Positions 1 to 8,449 of a stretch of 16,099 nt of DNA are shown here, in pieces. A program made the translations under genes and the position numbers. Source of the stretch: an uncultured Clostridia bacterium (lineage in GTDB: Bacteria; Bacillota; Clostridia; Peptostreptococcales; Anaerovoracaceae); contig CAKQUI010000048.1 of NCBI GenBank assembly GCA_934277495.1, positions 1 through 16,099 on the forward strand, given 5' to 3'. The notes beneath the pieces were generated by a model. It had not been told where the DNA came from and made no database searches. It saw only the letters and a program-made list of their open reading frames with translations. Each line of letters opens with the position of its first letter. The first letter of the stretch is position 1.

Positions 1-548
1 CTGCGGCGGATGATATCGTAGGCCACAAGTATTATGATCGGACATACTACGCAGATTATCAGACCCGGAGTCGTCTGCATGAACATGGCAACGTTACCAA
101 GTCCGCTGATGCTGCGGGAATATACGCCTACAAGCTTGTCCGCAGGTACCAGAGTCTGGTCAGCTGTGTTGTTGGCGTCACCTTTGGTCTGCCATGCCAG
201 CTGTCCTTTATCGTCTTTCGTCACCTTGGTCACTCTGTGAGTAACTACGCTGGTGCCGTTTCCTGCCGGATCGTAGAACGAGATTATATCTCCCTTTTTG
301 ATGTTTTCTGCACTTTCCGTGTGACAGATTATCAGGTCGCCGGATTCGATCTCCGGATACATGGAGTCTGTCAGTACGATCATCGGGAAAGTCCCGCCGA
401 CGTCAGGTACTTTGTCGCTGTCTGTAAAGCTTTTGACGATCAGCGTGCAGTTGATTATGAGTATCGGTATCAGTATGACGCAGAGTACCACGCCCACTAC
501 TGTCCAGACACGATGCATCACTGATGTCTTTTCATTTTGTCTGCTCAT
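1..548 (-). CDS. SipW-type signal peptidase I, 3' end cut by window edge
   Basis: This membrane serine protease of the SipW/ER-like (S26B) type would cleave signal peptides on the outer face of the membrane. The frame is open from ATG at 548 to the left edge, giving 182 residues. AAGGAG sits 8 nt before the ATG. One membrane segment lies at about residues 15-36, followed by TDSMYPEI with the likely catalytic Ser62, then VTHRV with His104. His in place of the Lys general base marks the SipW/archaeal/ER group. A TKGDAN stretch (Asp124) probably supplies the acid, and a second membrane helix covers about 162-180. It starts 15 bp after the EAL gene stop, so the two are probably co-transcribed. 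In Bacillus, SipW matures the matrix fibre protein TasA and TapA; the substrates here would lie beyond the left edge and are unknown. Confidence 0.88.
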   Translation of the reverse strand, partial: MSRQNEKTSVMHRVWTVVGVVLCVILIPILIINCTLIVKSFTDSDKVPDVGGTFPMIVLTDSMYPEIESGDLIICHTESAENIKKGDIISFYDPAGNGTSVVTHRVTKVTKDDKGQLAWQTKGDANNTADQTLVPADKLVGVYSRSISGLGNVAMFMQTTPGLIICVVCPIIILVAYDIIRR

Positions 549-563
549 TAGTGTTTCTCCTTA

Positions 564-2501
564 TTATATGCGTTCAATCTTTTGCTCATGGTTTCTGATG
601 AAATCCCTTATCTCGCCGCCTGCCATCGGCTTTGCGAAGTAATATCCCTGGAGCATGTCCACTCCCCATTCTGCCAGCAGCTCTGCTTCTTCTGCTGACT
701 CAACGCCTTCTGCCACCACGATGAACCCCAGGTCGCTCAGCGCTCTTGCAATGTTTTTATAAAAAGCTGCTTCGAACCCGCCGTCAGCTATGCCTGCCAG
801 CAGCGAACGGTCCAGCTTGACTCCAGCCACCGGCAGCCCTGCGAGATTACAGAAATCTGCATATCCTGAGCCGAAATCGTCTATGAAAAGTCTTATCCCT
901 GCCGTTTTGAATTTTTCTATGCTGGATTCGACTTCTGCTGTATAATGTATCACTGCGGTTTCAGTTATCTCGAAACGCACCTTGTCTGCAGGCACGCTGC
1001 TGTTAAGAAGGATAGCTATAAGCTCGTCGCAGTGAGCCGGATCCCCCAGCTCCAGTGCTGATATATTCAGCTTGATATCATGTATCTGCTCCATCAGGTC
1101 GTCGTTTTCTCTGATGAACCTGCATATCCTGCGAAGCTGCATGCAGGTTATATCTGCGATGCTGCCGCACTCCTCTGCAAGCCGTATGAACACCTCCGGT
1201 GAAAGCCAGCCACTGCCTGCAGGATGACGCAGTCTGCTCAGCGCCTCCATCGACACGAATCTGCCTTCCTTCATGGAATATACAGGCTGATACTGTATAT
1301 CCAGCAGGTCGTTCTTCACAGCTGATTCAAGAGCTCTTTCGATCTCCTGTTCTGCATAGAACTCCCGTATGCTTTTTTCGGAAGCTTCGATCATCTGCAG
1401 CCTGCCTGACATTTCGGTCTGTCTCAGCAGGAACCTGACGTAAAGTGTAAGCTGGTCGATGCTTTCGAACTGCTCTGCGTGTCTTATCCCGATCAGCGCT
1501 GCAGCGCATCTTATCGATCTGCCTTCGACGGTTATACTGCCGCTGAATATCTCCCGGACATACTCTGTGATGTCTCTGAGCTTTTCCTCTGATGCCGCTA
1601 CGAGTGCAAACCTTTCAGATCTGGTGTGGAAAATGCTCTTTACGCCGGGCGAATATATGAGATGTTCTGTTATGCTCCGCATGAGCTTTTCCTCGATGCC
1701 TTTCTCGTACAGTCTCGTTATCCTGTCCAGCTGATAAAGCTCTATCACAAGCATATGCACGCTGCGTCTGCCGCCAAGTCTCTCTGTGAACACCTGCCTG
1801 AAATATCCGAGGTTGAAAGTGCCTGTGACACGATCCAGATATGTGGACGGGTTGTTCACGGTAATGTATATGACGTTGATGCTGACCGCTATGCCAAAGC
1901 ACATCACCCTGACGTCCGAATGGAACGTCCCGGCTATTATACCGAGTATCATCAACGCGCAGGCTATCAGAAGTCCGGTTATCCTGCGGTCTGCTGCCTG
2001 TCTGCTGCCTGACACGATAAAATACATATCTGACAGGCATATGAGTATGATACAGCAGATGAATATCGTGTGGCGTCCTCCGGTCTGTATACTGCCTGAT
2101 GCGTCTGCATCGTATATGAAACGGTACGGTATATTCAGCAGCGTAACGGCAATGCCTGCTGCCAGCAGTATCCTGCGTATGAACAGCCATATACCGCCTG
2201 TCTCCTGCCATATGTCATTGAGTCTGAATCTGGCGTATCTCAGTATTTCGTATGAGATCAGAAAAATGCATATATAACATCCTGCCGACGTAACAACGAA
2301 CTGTGTTCGTCTGCCCATCATAAAGGTGTCAGCAGGTTCCAGCATAAGCAAGCTGAAAACACATAACATCAATCCTGTCATCAGGATCGCATAAAAAACA
2401 TGACTGCATCGTTCTTTTAATTTTTTCTGATGCAGGAATTGCATAAGATTAACAACAAGAAGTATAAGTCCTGCCCACAAAAAGGAGCTTCCCGGTATCA
2501 T
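564..2501 (-). CDS. Membrane-bound EAL-domain cyclic di-GMP phosphodiesterase with degenerate GGDEF
   Basis: A 645-residue protein predicted to hydrolyse cyclic di-GMP. About seven hydrophobic helices (roughly 5-22, 36-54, 67-88, 108-126, 145-163, 173-192, 199-215) form an N-terminal membrane sensor. A GGDEF-like region follows at about 222-365, but the signature position reads RSERF (residues 294-298), so cyclase activity is unlikely. The EAL domain (about 385-640) keeps its key residues: MEAL at 418-421, Asn479, EITE at 511-514, DDFGSGY at 541-547, Lys562 in VKLD, AEGVES at 597-602 and QGYYFAKP at 618-625. Catalysis is therefore likely. The start is ATG at 2501 with GGGAGGTG just upstream. 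This ATG overlaps the TGA of the 49-residue gene, so translation is probably coupled. The ligand sensed by the membrane part is not evident. Confidence 0.93.
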   Translation of the reverse strand: MIPGSSFLWAGLILLVVNLMQFLHQKKLKERCSHVFYAILMTGLMLCVFSLLMLEPADTFMMGRRTQFVVTSAGCYICIFLISYEILRYARFRLNDIWQETGGIWLFIRRILLAAGIAVTLLNIPYRFIYDADASGSIQTGGRHTIFICCIILICLSDMYFIVSGSRQAADRRITGLLIACALMILGIIAGTFHSDVRVMCFGIAVSINVIYITVNNPSTYLDRVTGTFNLGYFRQVFTERLGGRRSVHMLVIELYQLDRITRLYEKGIEEKLMRSITEHLIYSPGVKSIFHTRSERFALVAASEEKLRDITEYVREIFSGSITVEGRSIRCAAALIGIRHAEQFESIDQLTLYVRFLLRQTEMSGRLQMIEASEKSIREFYAEQEIERALESAVKNDLLDIQYQPVYSMKEGRFVSMEALSRLRHPAGSGWLSPEVFIRLAEECGSIADITCMQLRRICRFIRENDDLMEQIHDIKLNISALELGDPAHCDELIAILLNSSVPADKVRFEITETAVIHYTAEVESSIEKFKTAGIRLFIDDFGSGYADFCNLAGLPVAGVKLDRSLLAGIADGGFEAAFYKNIARALSDLGFIVVAEGVESAEEAELLAEWGVDMLQGYYFAKPMAGGEIRDFIRNHEQKIERI

Positions 2502-2647
2502 CGAGACACCTCCCGGAAAATATGCAGCAGTTTACCATTGCCGTATGTGGTCACTATTAAAGCAGCTGATGTGTCGATGACATACGGTATCTCCGGACCT
2601 GCTGAGTATAACTCCAGTCCGCAAGACATGCAATCAATCGTTATCAT
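2498..2647 (-). CDS. Small CxxC protein of 49 residues, function unknown
   Basis: I do not recognise this small gene. The start at ATG 2647 is chosen because GAGGAG lies 5 nt upstream. A longer in-frame start at 2719 has no ribosome binding site. The product carries a CMSCG motif at residues 6-10, a mildly hydrophobic central stretch (about 22-35) and a basic end. It is the first gene downstream of the promoter at 2900-2928. Its stop overlaps the EAL start in an ATGA arrangement, which suggests it is translated and helps load ribosomes onto the EAL gene. It could be a regulatory small protein for the phosphodiesterase, or merely a coupling leader ORF. Two cysteines are too few to claim metal binding. 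Confidence 0.5.
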   Translation of the reverse strand: MITIDCMSCGLELYSAGPEIPYVIDTSAALIVTTYGNGKLLHIFREVSR

Positions 2648-2740
2648 TCTTCTCCTCTGTCTGTAATCGTCAAATGTAATGCTATTGATCCTTCTGGTCG
2701 GGATCGATCCTGTTCGCATCGATTCATTTATTCATATTTT

Positions 2741-2785
2741 TCAGTACAAATCCCTGCATATGCAGGTCCATAAATCTGCGATCAT
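2741..2785 (-). CDS. Possible 14-codon leader ORF
   Basis: A mini-ORF in the leader of the cyclic di-GMP operon. GGGAG sits 6 nt upstream of ATG 2785, and TGA ends at 2741. It encodes MIADLWTCICRDLY. A perfect 14-bp palindrome (2753-2766) lies inside it. Only the ribosome-binding-site spacing and position support translation, so it could be chance. Confidence 0.2.
   Translation of the reverse strand: MIADLWTCICRDLY
2753..2766. repeat. Perfect 14-bp palindrome in leader
   Basis: CCTGCATATGCAGG is its own reverse complement. As DNA it could be an operator; as RNA it would form a 5-bp stem with a four-base loop. It lies about 130 nt downstream of the predicted start of transcription. Confidence 0.45.
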
Positions 2786-2820
2786 CGTTGACTCCCTGCC
2801 AGAAACTATATTTTTTAAAG

Positions 2821-2895
2821 ATACAGACATCCGGACTGTAAGCTTCTATCCCCATATCTACATTTTTTATGACATTTTAGATGATTTGTCTGTAT
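2821..2895 (-). ncRNA. Candidate structured 5' leader element
   Basis: Read on the minus strand, the predicted transcript starts almost exactly at ATACAGACA (2895-2887). This is perfectly complementary to TGTCTGTAT (2829-2821), 57 nt further on. Inside the enclosed loop a second pair, ATCTA with TAGAT, can form. The layout of a closing stem around smaller hairpins at the 5' end of a regulated message is what cis-acting RNAs look like. I could not match it to the conserved bases of the cyclic di-GMP-I or purine riboswitches. No terminator hairpin with a U-tract follows. Confidence 0.3.
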
Positions 2896-2899
2896 TTTC

Positions 2900-2928
2900 A
2901 TGATACTACCATATTTCCCGTGCGTCAA
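2900..2928 (-). promoter_or_regulatory. Sigma-A promoter of the small gene-EAL-SipW operon
   Basis: TTGACG (2928-2923) and TATCAT (2905-2900) are separated by exactly 17 bp on the minus strand. Predicted start of transcription is near 2893, giving a leader of about 245 nt before the 49-codon gene. The 2929-3120 stretch further upstream is A+T-rich and I see no gene in it. Confidence 0.75.
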
Positions 2929-3128
2929 GGAAATAGTTAGCAGGTGGTCAGTATCCATGGACTATTATGGTATGATGACATATATATTGAAGTGGTTTTG
3001 TGTTCTATTTAACATATATACTGCTCGCAGTGGCATGATTTCCGTCTGCTGGCGGGCTGCGATTATTTTTCACTGAATCTTCTTCAGTTCTGATGTGAGC
3101 CTGATATGTTCTTTTCGTCGAAGAGTTG

Positions 3129-3159
3129 AAAAAAAAGAGATACCGCAAGGGTATCTCTT
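3129..3159 (-). terminator. Rho-independent terminator after glyA
   Basis: On the minus strand AAGAGATACC pairs perfectly with GGTATCTCTT around a 5-nt loop, and the transcript then runs into U residues (A run at 3129-3134 on the plus strand). It lies about 50 bp beyond the glyA stop and closes the PucR-glyA unit. Confidence 0.9.
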
Positions 3160-3210
3160 AAAGAAAGGAGTCCTCACCTGAGGCGTGAGCCTGCAGGTGC
3201 TTCTATGAAT

Positions 3211-4467
3211 TTAGAATTTCCCGAAGTTCTTGTGGAGCGGATATTTGTCTGTCAGCTCCTTGACGATCTTTCTTGCCTCTTCCATTGCTGATGCATCTTC
3301 AGGATTGTCGATAACAAGTGCGATAGCGTCTACTGTTCTTGCTACGTCTTCTTCCTTGAAGCCTCTGCTTGTCATGGCAGGCGTACCCATTCTCAGACCG
3401 CTTGTTACGAACGGACTCTGAGGATCGTTAGGGATAGTGTTCTTGTTTGTTGTGATATTGGCGTCATCAAGCAGCTTTTCTGCAACTTTGCCTGTGATGT
3501 TCTTGTTTACCAGTTTCACCAGTACGAGATGGTTGTCTGTACCGCCTGATACCAGGTCGAATCCCTTTGCGTTCAGTGCTTTTGCGAGAGCCTGTGCATT
3601 GTTTATGACCTGCTGCTGGTAATCTTTGAATCCAGGTTCCATAGCTTCTTTGAAGCATACAGCCTTAGCCGCGATCACGTGCATGAGAGGACCGCCCTGT
3701 GTTCCCGGGAATATAGCCTTGTCGATAGCCTTTGCAAATTCCTCTTTGCAGAGGATGAGACCGCCTCTTGGTCCTCTGAGAGTTTTGTGTGTAGTGCTTG
3801 TAACGATGTCAGCGTATTCCATCGGATTAGGGTGATGTCCTGTTGCTACGAGACCTGCTACGTGAGCCATGTCTACCATCAGCAGAGCACCTACTTCATC
3901 TGCGATCTCTCTGAATTTGTCTGTATGTATAGTCCTCGGATATGCTGATGCTCCTGCAACGATGAGTTTAGGCTTGTGTTTCAGAGCCAGTTCTCTCACG
4001 TTGTCGAAGTCTATCATTTCTGTTTCCGGATCCAGGCCATAGGAAACGAAGTTGTATGACTTGCCGGAGATATTTACAGGGGATCCATGTGAAAGGTGTC
4101 CGCCGTTTGAAAGATCCATACCCAGAACAGTATCTCCATAGTTCAGTACTGCCTGATATACTGCAGTGTTGGCGTTTGCTCCGGAGTGAGCCTGCACGTT
4201 GGCGTGGTCTGCGCCGAAGATCTTCTTGGCACGTTCGATAGCCAGTGTCTCCACTTCGTCGACAAATTCGCATCCGCCGTAGTATCTCTTTCCAGGATAG
4301 CCTTCAGCGTATTTGTTTGTCAGAGCGCTGCCCATAGCCTCCATGATCTCGTAGTTAACGAAATTCTCTGAAGCGATCATCTCGATCTTTGTTTCCTGAC
4401 GGTTGATTTCTCTTTTCATTGCAGCCGTGATTTCAGGATCTGCTTTTTCCAGATAATTAAAATACAT
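3211..4467 (-). CDS. glyA: Serine hydroxymethyltransferase
   Basis: Cytosolic pyridoxal-phosphate enzyme that converts serine plus tetrahydrofolate to glycine plus 5,10-methylene-tetrahydrofolate, the main one-carbon source for purine and thymidylate synthesis. The 418-residue length fits the family. Recognisable blocks are IASENF (31-36), KRYYGG (60-65), QAHSGANAN (92-100), [11 protein letters not shown] (198-208) and the cofactor-lysine motif [12 protein letters not shown] (225-236, Lys228). The start is ATG 4467, with AAGGAG 7 nt upstream. The frame stays open upstream to 4542, but that extension is not family-like. It lies 83 bp after the PucR-type gene, with a possible -10 box in the gap, and ends before a strong terminator. 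Confidence 0.97.
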   Translation of the reverse strand: MYFNYLEKADPEITAAMKREINRQETKIEMIASENFVNYEIMEAMGSALTNKYAEGYPGKRYYGGCEFVDEVETLAIERAKKIFGADHANVQAHSGANANTAVYQAVLNYGDTVLGMDLSNGGHLSHGSPVNISGKSYNFVSYGLDPETEMIDFDNVRELALKHKPKLIVAGASAYPRTIHTDKFREIADEVGALLMVDMAHVAGLVATGHHPNPMEYADIVTSTTHKTLRGPRGGLILCKEEFAKAIDKAIFPGTQGGPLMHVIAAKAVCFKEAMEPGFKDYQQQVINNAQALAKALNAKGFDLVSGGTDNHLVLVKLVNKNITGKVAEKLLDDANITTNKNTIPNDPQSPFVTSGLRMGTPAMTSRGFKEEDVARTVDAIALVIDNPEDASAMEEARKIVKELTDKYPLHKNFGKF

Positions 4468-4494
4468 GTTCGTCTCCTTATCTTGATTTCTTTG

Positions 4495-4500
4495 ATTATA
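4495..4500 (-). promoter_or_regulatory. Possible -10 box for glyA
   Basis: A perfect TATAAT lies 27 bp before the glyA ATG on the minus strand. No good -35 is found at 16-18 bp, so a separate glyA promoter is only possible. Read-through from the upstream regulator gene is equally plausible because I see no terminator in the 83-bp gap. Confidence 0.3.
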
Positions 4501-4550
4501 TTTTTCATGATCCGCAGATGGTGCTGGCCTTCCACCGGTCATGTCATGAA

Positions 4551-6119
4551 CTAATTGACTACACGTTCCAGCCGCTTGAGGGCCAGTGCCATAGTAAGTC
4601 CCGGAATGACTCTGTTGCCTGTTATCTCGACACCGAGCATTTCGTTTATCTTCTTGAGCCTGTACTGCACCGTGTTGGCGTGTATGCCCATGAACTCAGC
4701 TGTCTTGCTGCTGTTCATGCCTGCGTCAAGCACAAAAGTCTCCAGTGTCTCCTGCAGCTGTCTGCCTTTGCTTTCTCCTGCCTCTTTGAAAGGATCCAGA
4801 AGCTCGATGTAGTTCTTCTTGACGAAGCCTCCCTGGATCTGTATATTGATGCAGTTGCTCACAAGGGTCAGGTCGTATTTGTTGAACACACGCTTGTATG
4901 GAAATATTCCCTGCACGAAGTCCCAGCTTTCGCTGATGAGTCTGTATGCGTCTCCTGCACCTTCGATGCCGTTGAGACCGGTGACATGGAATATCCGTGC
5001 ATCCTTTCTGACTTTCATCCTGTTGAAAAGCTGCACGCAGCTGTTGTTGGCGTTGATATCCGACTGTTCTTCGTCGAGATTGAGTATCATGCCGTAGGTC
5101 TCATCGCCTTCTGTTATCTTCATGACGGTGAGGTCCTCCTGCTTCTCGAAATCAGTGAAGAACTTCGTTTCAGCTTCGCTGCCTATGCCTTTCGAAAAGA
5201 ACACGCAGCAGATATCGTCGCCGTTTATCTTGGCTTCATCCTTGAGAGAGTACGCCAGACTTTTGTTGCCGCGCATCAGCGCTTTGATGAATTCAGCTTT
5301 TGTATCTCGCTCAGGGGTATATTTCCACATACCCATGGCGAGCTCTATGATCTCGGCAAGCTTGGTTATCTCGCCTGCCGTGTATGAATCTTCATTGTCC
5401 ACGATGAACATGTAATATTTCTCACCGCTTATGGTCACAGGGCCCCAGTATGTCAGGACTCCGTCCACGTCGATCATGGTGTACGCCTTGGTGTTCTTCT
5501 CCACGTTGCGTTCTCTGCCCAGCTTGATGGCGTCCTCGATGGTGGCGTCATGCCTTGTCTCCACGGTGAGTATCGGGTTGAAATCCTCGCTGAGAAGTAT
5601 CAGCTGGAAATCGTTGTTTATAGCGGCTTCCCTGACTGCCGACTGGAAGTTGCTGTGTTTCTCGAAGTTCAGCAGATGGAATACCGTATTGCTTATAAGT
5701 GTGTTCCTGAAATTGTCTCCGTACAGCACGCTGTCCATGACGTCTGCAATGATGCCGGAAAACTCTGCCTCCGGAGCCATGATGATGAGCGGCAGACCGC
5801 TACGTTCAGCAGCCTCCGCCACTTTTCTGTCAAGACTCTTCAGGACTTTGCCTGTATAGCATACTGCTACCGCAGCACATCCGTGTTCCGCCAGCTTTGT
5901 TATCATGTCGCACTGTGCGTCGATATCGTCCCTGACACCGAGAAAACTGGTTATAACGATGGTCGTATCGTCGCCTGTATAAAACTCTGTGTCGTCAAGG
6001 CTGAATATCTCCAGCGGTGTTATGGATCTGACTTCGTTGGATGCTTTTGATATGCCTGAAACAAGTTCTGCATTCCTGAACGTGTCCAGTTTCAGACAGT
6101 CGGCAACAGTGACTTTCAT
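4551..6119 (-). CDS. PucR/CdaR-family transcriptional regulator
   Basis: A 522-residue cytosolic DNA-binding regulator. The N-terminal third (about 8-130: [48 protein letters not shown]) resembles the PucR N-terminal domain, found in regulators of purine catabolism and other uptake or degradation pathways. The middle is GGDEF-like/GAF-like in length but without clear motifs. The C-terminal helix-turn-helix of the PucR type is at about 469-496 ([20 protein letters not shown]). The ATG at 6119 starts 2 bp after the ftsH stop; its AGAAGGA site lies inside the ftsH 3' end, so it is probably co-transcribed with ftsH. glyA follows 83 bp later. The effector and targets cannot be read from the sequence. 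Purine or one-carbon control is a guess from the family and neighbour. Confidence 0.88.
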   Translation of the reverse strand: MKVTVADCLKLDTFRNAELVSGISKASNEVRSITPLEIFSLDDTEFYTGDDTTIVITSFLGVRDDIDAQCDMITKLAEHGCAAVAVCYTGKVLKSLDRKVAEAAERSGLPLIIMAPEAEFSGIIADVMDSVLYGDNFRNTLISNTVFHLLNFEKHSNFQSAVREAAINNDFQLILLSEDFNPILTVETRHDATIEDAIKLGRERNVEKNTKAYTMIDVDGVLTYWGPVTISGEKYYMFIVDNEDSYTAGEITKLAEIIELAMGMWKYTPERDTKAEFIKALMRGNKSLAYSLKDEAKINGDDICCVFFSKGIGSEAETKFFTDFEKQEDLTVMKITEGDETYGMILNLDEEQSDINANNSCVQLFNRMKVRKDARIFHVTGLNGIEGAGDAYRLISESWDFVQGIFPYKRVFNKYDLTLVSNCINIQIQGGFVKKNYIELLDPFKEAGESKGRQLQETLETFVLDAGMNSSKTAEFMGIHANTVQYRLKKINEMLGVEITGNRVIPGLTMALALKRLERVVN

Positions 6120-6121
6120 AA

Positions 6122-8338
6122 TCAGTTCCTTCTTTCTTCGTTGTCGTCATCTGCTCCGCTTTTGCTGTCTGCGGCTTCATCGCTGCTGTCATCGCTGAGA
6201 TAGTCAGTGTCGTAGACAGACAGATCTTCTGTGTCCTGATCATCGTCGCTGCTGCACTGCGGAGCGTTGTCCGCACTGTCATCCTGCGCTGCTGACGGTT
6301 CATAAGGTTTAGCTTCGTTTGTGACGCTGTTATATGTCATTATAGTAGGCTTGAACTTGCCGCTGCCTGTCTTCTCAGCCAGTGCTCTGGCTGCTTCCTC
6401 AAGCTCCTGCTGTTCAAGCAGAGCTTTTTTCTTCAGCTGTTTTGCCGACTCCGCAGCTTCCTCCTGATCCTTGAGGCGTTTTTCCTCAAGCTCTGCCTTC
6501 AGGTTGTCTGCCAGCTGCTGCGGAGTGACTTCTCCGTCATAAAGCTGCACAAACTGTACATTGTCTACTGTTTCGACAGCAAGCAGACCTTCTGCAACAT
6601 TGGTGAGCTGCTCCATGTGCTCTGACAGTATAGTCTTCGCAGCTTCGTAAGCCTCTTCGATGATGGCCTTGACTTCTTCGTCGATCTCCGATGCAGTTTC
6701 TTCGGAATAGTTCTGTCTTGTGGAAAAATCCTTGCCGAGGAACACTTCGTCTGAAGAGCTGTAGTTCACCGGACCGAGCTTGTCGCTGAATCCGTATTTA
6801 GTGACCATCTCCTTGGCTATCTCTGTGGCTCTCATGATATCGTTGCTGGCGCCTGTGCTGACGTCATCCAGCGTGAGCATCTCTGCCACACGACCACCCA
6901 GCAGATGGATTATCTGCTCTCTCATAGTCTCCTTGGTGCCGTAGTATTTGTCTTCCTTAGGCAGTATCATGGTGAATCCGCCAGCTCTGCCTCTCGGTAT
7001 TATAGTTATCTGGTGTACCGGATCTGTCTTAGGCAGCACGTGCGCCACTACAGCATGACCGGCTTCATGGTAAGCAGTAAGTTTCCTTTCGTCTTCGCTG
7101 ATGACTCTGCTCTTCTTCTCCGGACCTGCGATGACTTTGGTGATAGCTTCTTCTATCTCCTCCATCCTGATCCTCATACCGTTTCTTCTAGCTGCCAGCA
7201 GAGCTGCTTCATTGAGCATGTTCTCGATGTCGGCAGGTGAGAATCCCGGCGTACGTCTCGCCAGTACCTTAGGATCAACGCTCTTGTCCAGCGGCTTGTT
7301 TCTGGAGTGTATCCTGAATATCTCTTCTCTGCCTACGATATCAGGGATGCCTATCACGATCTGACGGTCGAATCTGCCCGGTCTCAGCAGCGCCGGGTCA
7401 AGGACGTCAGGTCTGTTTGTGGCAGCAAGTATTATGATGCCTGTATTCTCTGCGAATCCGTCCATCTCGACCAGCAGCTGGTTCAGAGTCTGCTCTCTCT
7501 CGTCGTGACCGCCGCCAAGGCCTGCGCCTCTCTTGCGTCCTACAGCATCTATCTCGTCTATGAAAACTATACAAGGTGCGTTTTTCTTGGCCTGTTCGAA
7601 CAGGTCTCTTACTCTCGATGCACCTACGCCTACGAACATTTCAACGAAGTCGGAACCGCTTATCGTAAAGAACGGCACCCCGGCTTCTCCTGCCGTAGCT
7701 CTTGAAATATACGTCTTACCTGTTCCCGGAGGGCCTACCAGCAGGATGCCCTTAGGTATCCTGGCGCCCAGGCTGTTGTACTTGGCGGGATGTTTCAGGA
7801 AGTCTACTATCTCTTCCAGTTCTTCTTTTTCTTCTTTGAGGCCGGCTACATCCTTGAAGGTTATCTTCTTGAGGTCGCTGTCCTTCTGGAGTCTGGCTCT
7901 GCTCTTGCCGAAGGACATCGCTTTGCCTCCGCCTCCGCTCTGGTTCATTATCAGTATGAAGAACACGATCATGATAGCTATCATGATAAGCGTCGGCAGC
8001 AGCGTGATGAATATAGATTCCTTCTTAGGCTCAGGGCTTTCGAGCTTTATCTCATGTTTGTCCACCATCGGCATTATATATGAATCGTACACGTAGCTCA
8101 GACCTACTGCACTGTCTACATAGGCGTATACTGTCTTGCCTGTGTCGAGTCTGGCTGTCAGCTTCGTGTCTTCGACCTGAACACTCTCCACTTTCTTGTC
8201 CTGGAGATATTCGATCATCGTGGATATTTTGATTTCCTTTTCGTCTTTCGGCGTCCCGTTGGTATAAAACCACACCATCGCTATCACAAGTGCGAATATG
8301 ACCACGTAGACTCCGATATTTCTGGTAAGCTTTTTCAA
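6122..8338 (-). CDS. ftsH: ATP-dependent zinc metalloprotease FtsH
   Basis: Membrane-anchored hexameric AAA+ protease that degrades misassembled membrane proteins and short-lived regulators. I place the start at TTG 8338, because GGAGG lies 8 nt before it and the protein then begins [12 protein letters not shown], typical for FtsH. An upstream TTG at 8380 would put the ribosome binding site inside the gene. Numbering from 8338 (738 residues): membrane helices at about 7-26 and 109-132, Walker A GPPGTGKT 202-209, Walker B VFIDEID 258-264, second region of homology about 307-325, zinc motif HEAGH 424-428, and the likely third ligand Asp500. After the protease domain there is a Glu/Lys/Ala-rich probable coiled coil (about 611-658) and a Ser/Asp-rich acidic tail (about 686-738). 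This makes it about 100 residues longer than usual. A promoter lies at 8394-8422. Confidence 0.97.
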   Translation of the reverse strand: MKKLTRNIGVYVVIFALVIAMVWFYTNGTPKDEKEIKISTMIEYLQDKKVESVQVEDTKLTARLDTGKTVYAYVDSAVGLSYVYDSYIMPMVDKHEIKLESPEPKKESIFITLLPTLIMIAIMIVFFILIMNQSGGGGKAMSFGKSRARLQKDSDLKKITFKDVAGLKEEKEELEEIVDFLKHPAKYNSLGARIPKGILLVGPPGTGKTYISRATAGEAGVPFFTISGSDFVEMFVGVGASRVRDLFEQAKKNAPCIVFIDEIDAVGRKRGAGLGGGHDEREQTLNQLLVEMDGFAENTGIIILAATNRPDVLDPALLRPGRFDRQIVIGIPDIVGREEIFRIHSRNKPLDKSVDPKVLARRTPGFSPADIENMLNEAALLAARRNGMRIRMEEIEEAITKVIAGPEKKSRVISEDERKLTAYHEAGHAVVAHVLPKTDPVHQITIIPRGRAGGFTMILPKEDKYYGTKETMREQIIHLLGGRVAEMLTLDDVSTGASNDIMRATEIAKEMVTKYGFSDKLGPVNYSSSDEVFLGKDFSTRQNYSEETASEIDEEVKAIIEEAYEAAKTILSEHMEQLTNVAEGLLAVETVDNVQFVQLYDGEVTPQQLADNLKAELEEKRLKDQEEAAESAKQLKKKALLEQQELEEAARALAEKTGSGKFKPTIMTYNSVTNEAKPYEPSAAQDDSADNAPQCSSDDDQDTEDLSVYDTDYLSDDSSDEAADSKSGADDDNEERRN

Positions 8339-8393
8339 GGGTATGTCCTCCGTCTGTCGTCTTTTTGTTTTTGCAAACAAATATTAGTATAAT

Positions 8394-8422
8394 ATTCTAC
8401 CATGTATACCGGTGAAATTCAA
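8394..8422 (-). promoter_or_regulatory. Sigma-A-type promoter of ftsH
   Basis: TTGAAT (8422-8417) and TAGAAT (8399-8394) are 17 bp apart on the minus strand, and transcription would start about 50 nt before the TTG start codon. An inverted repeat, CCGGT-N13-ACCGG (8409-8431), is centred on the -35 box and could be an operator. Confidence 0.6.
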
Positions 8423-8449
8423 TAGAACCGGCAGTTATTGGCTGTGATT

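Noticed and set aside
1615..2211. 198-codon minus-strand frame
   Set aside because: It overlaps the EAL gene in another frame and is rich in Arg and His. The EAL frame is clearly the real one.
2648..2895. Cyclic di-GMP or purine riboswitch
   Set aside because: The stem layout is suggestive, but I could not find the conserved core bases of either class, so I list only an unclassified leader element.
4468..4542. Extended glyA start at 4542
   Set aside because: The extra 25 residues are not family-like, and ATG 4467 has AAGGAG at the right distance.
4518..5387. 289-codon plus-strand open frame
   Set aside because: It lies almost entirely antisense to the PucR-type gene, has no family-like motif, and is explained by the codon bias of the minus-strand gene.
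7533..8096. 187-codon plus-strand frame
   Set aside because: Antisense shadow of ftsH without its own ribosome binding site.
8339..8380. FtsH start at TTG 8380
   Set aside because: The GGAGG site would be inside the coding region, and the added residues are unlike FtsH N-termini.
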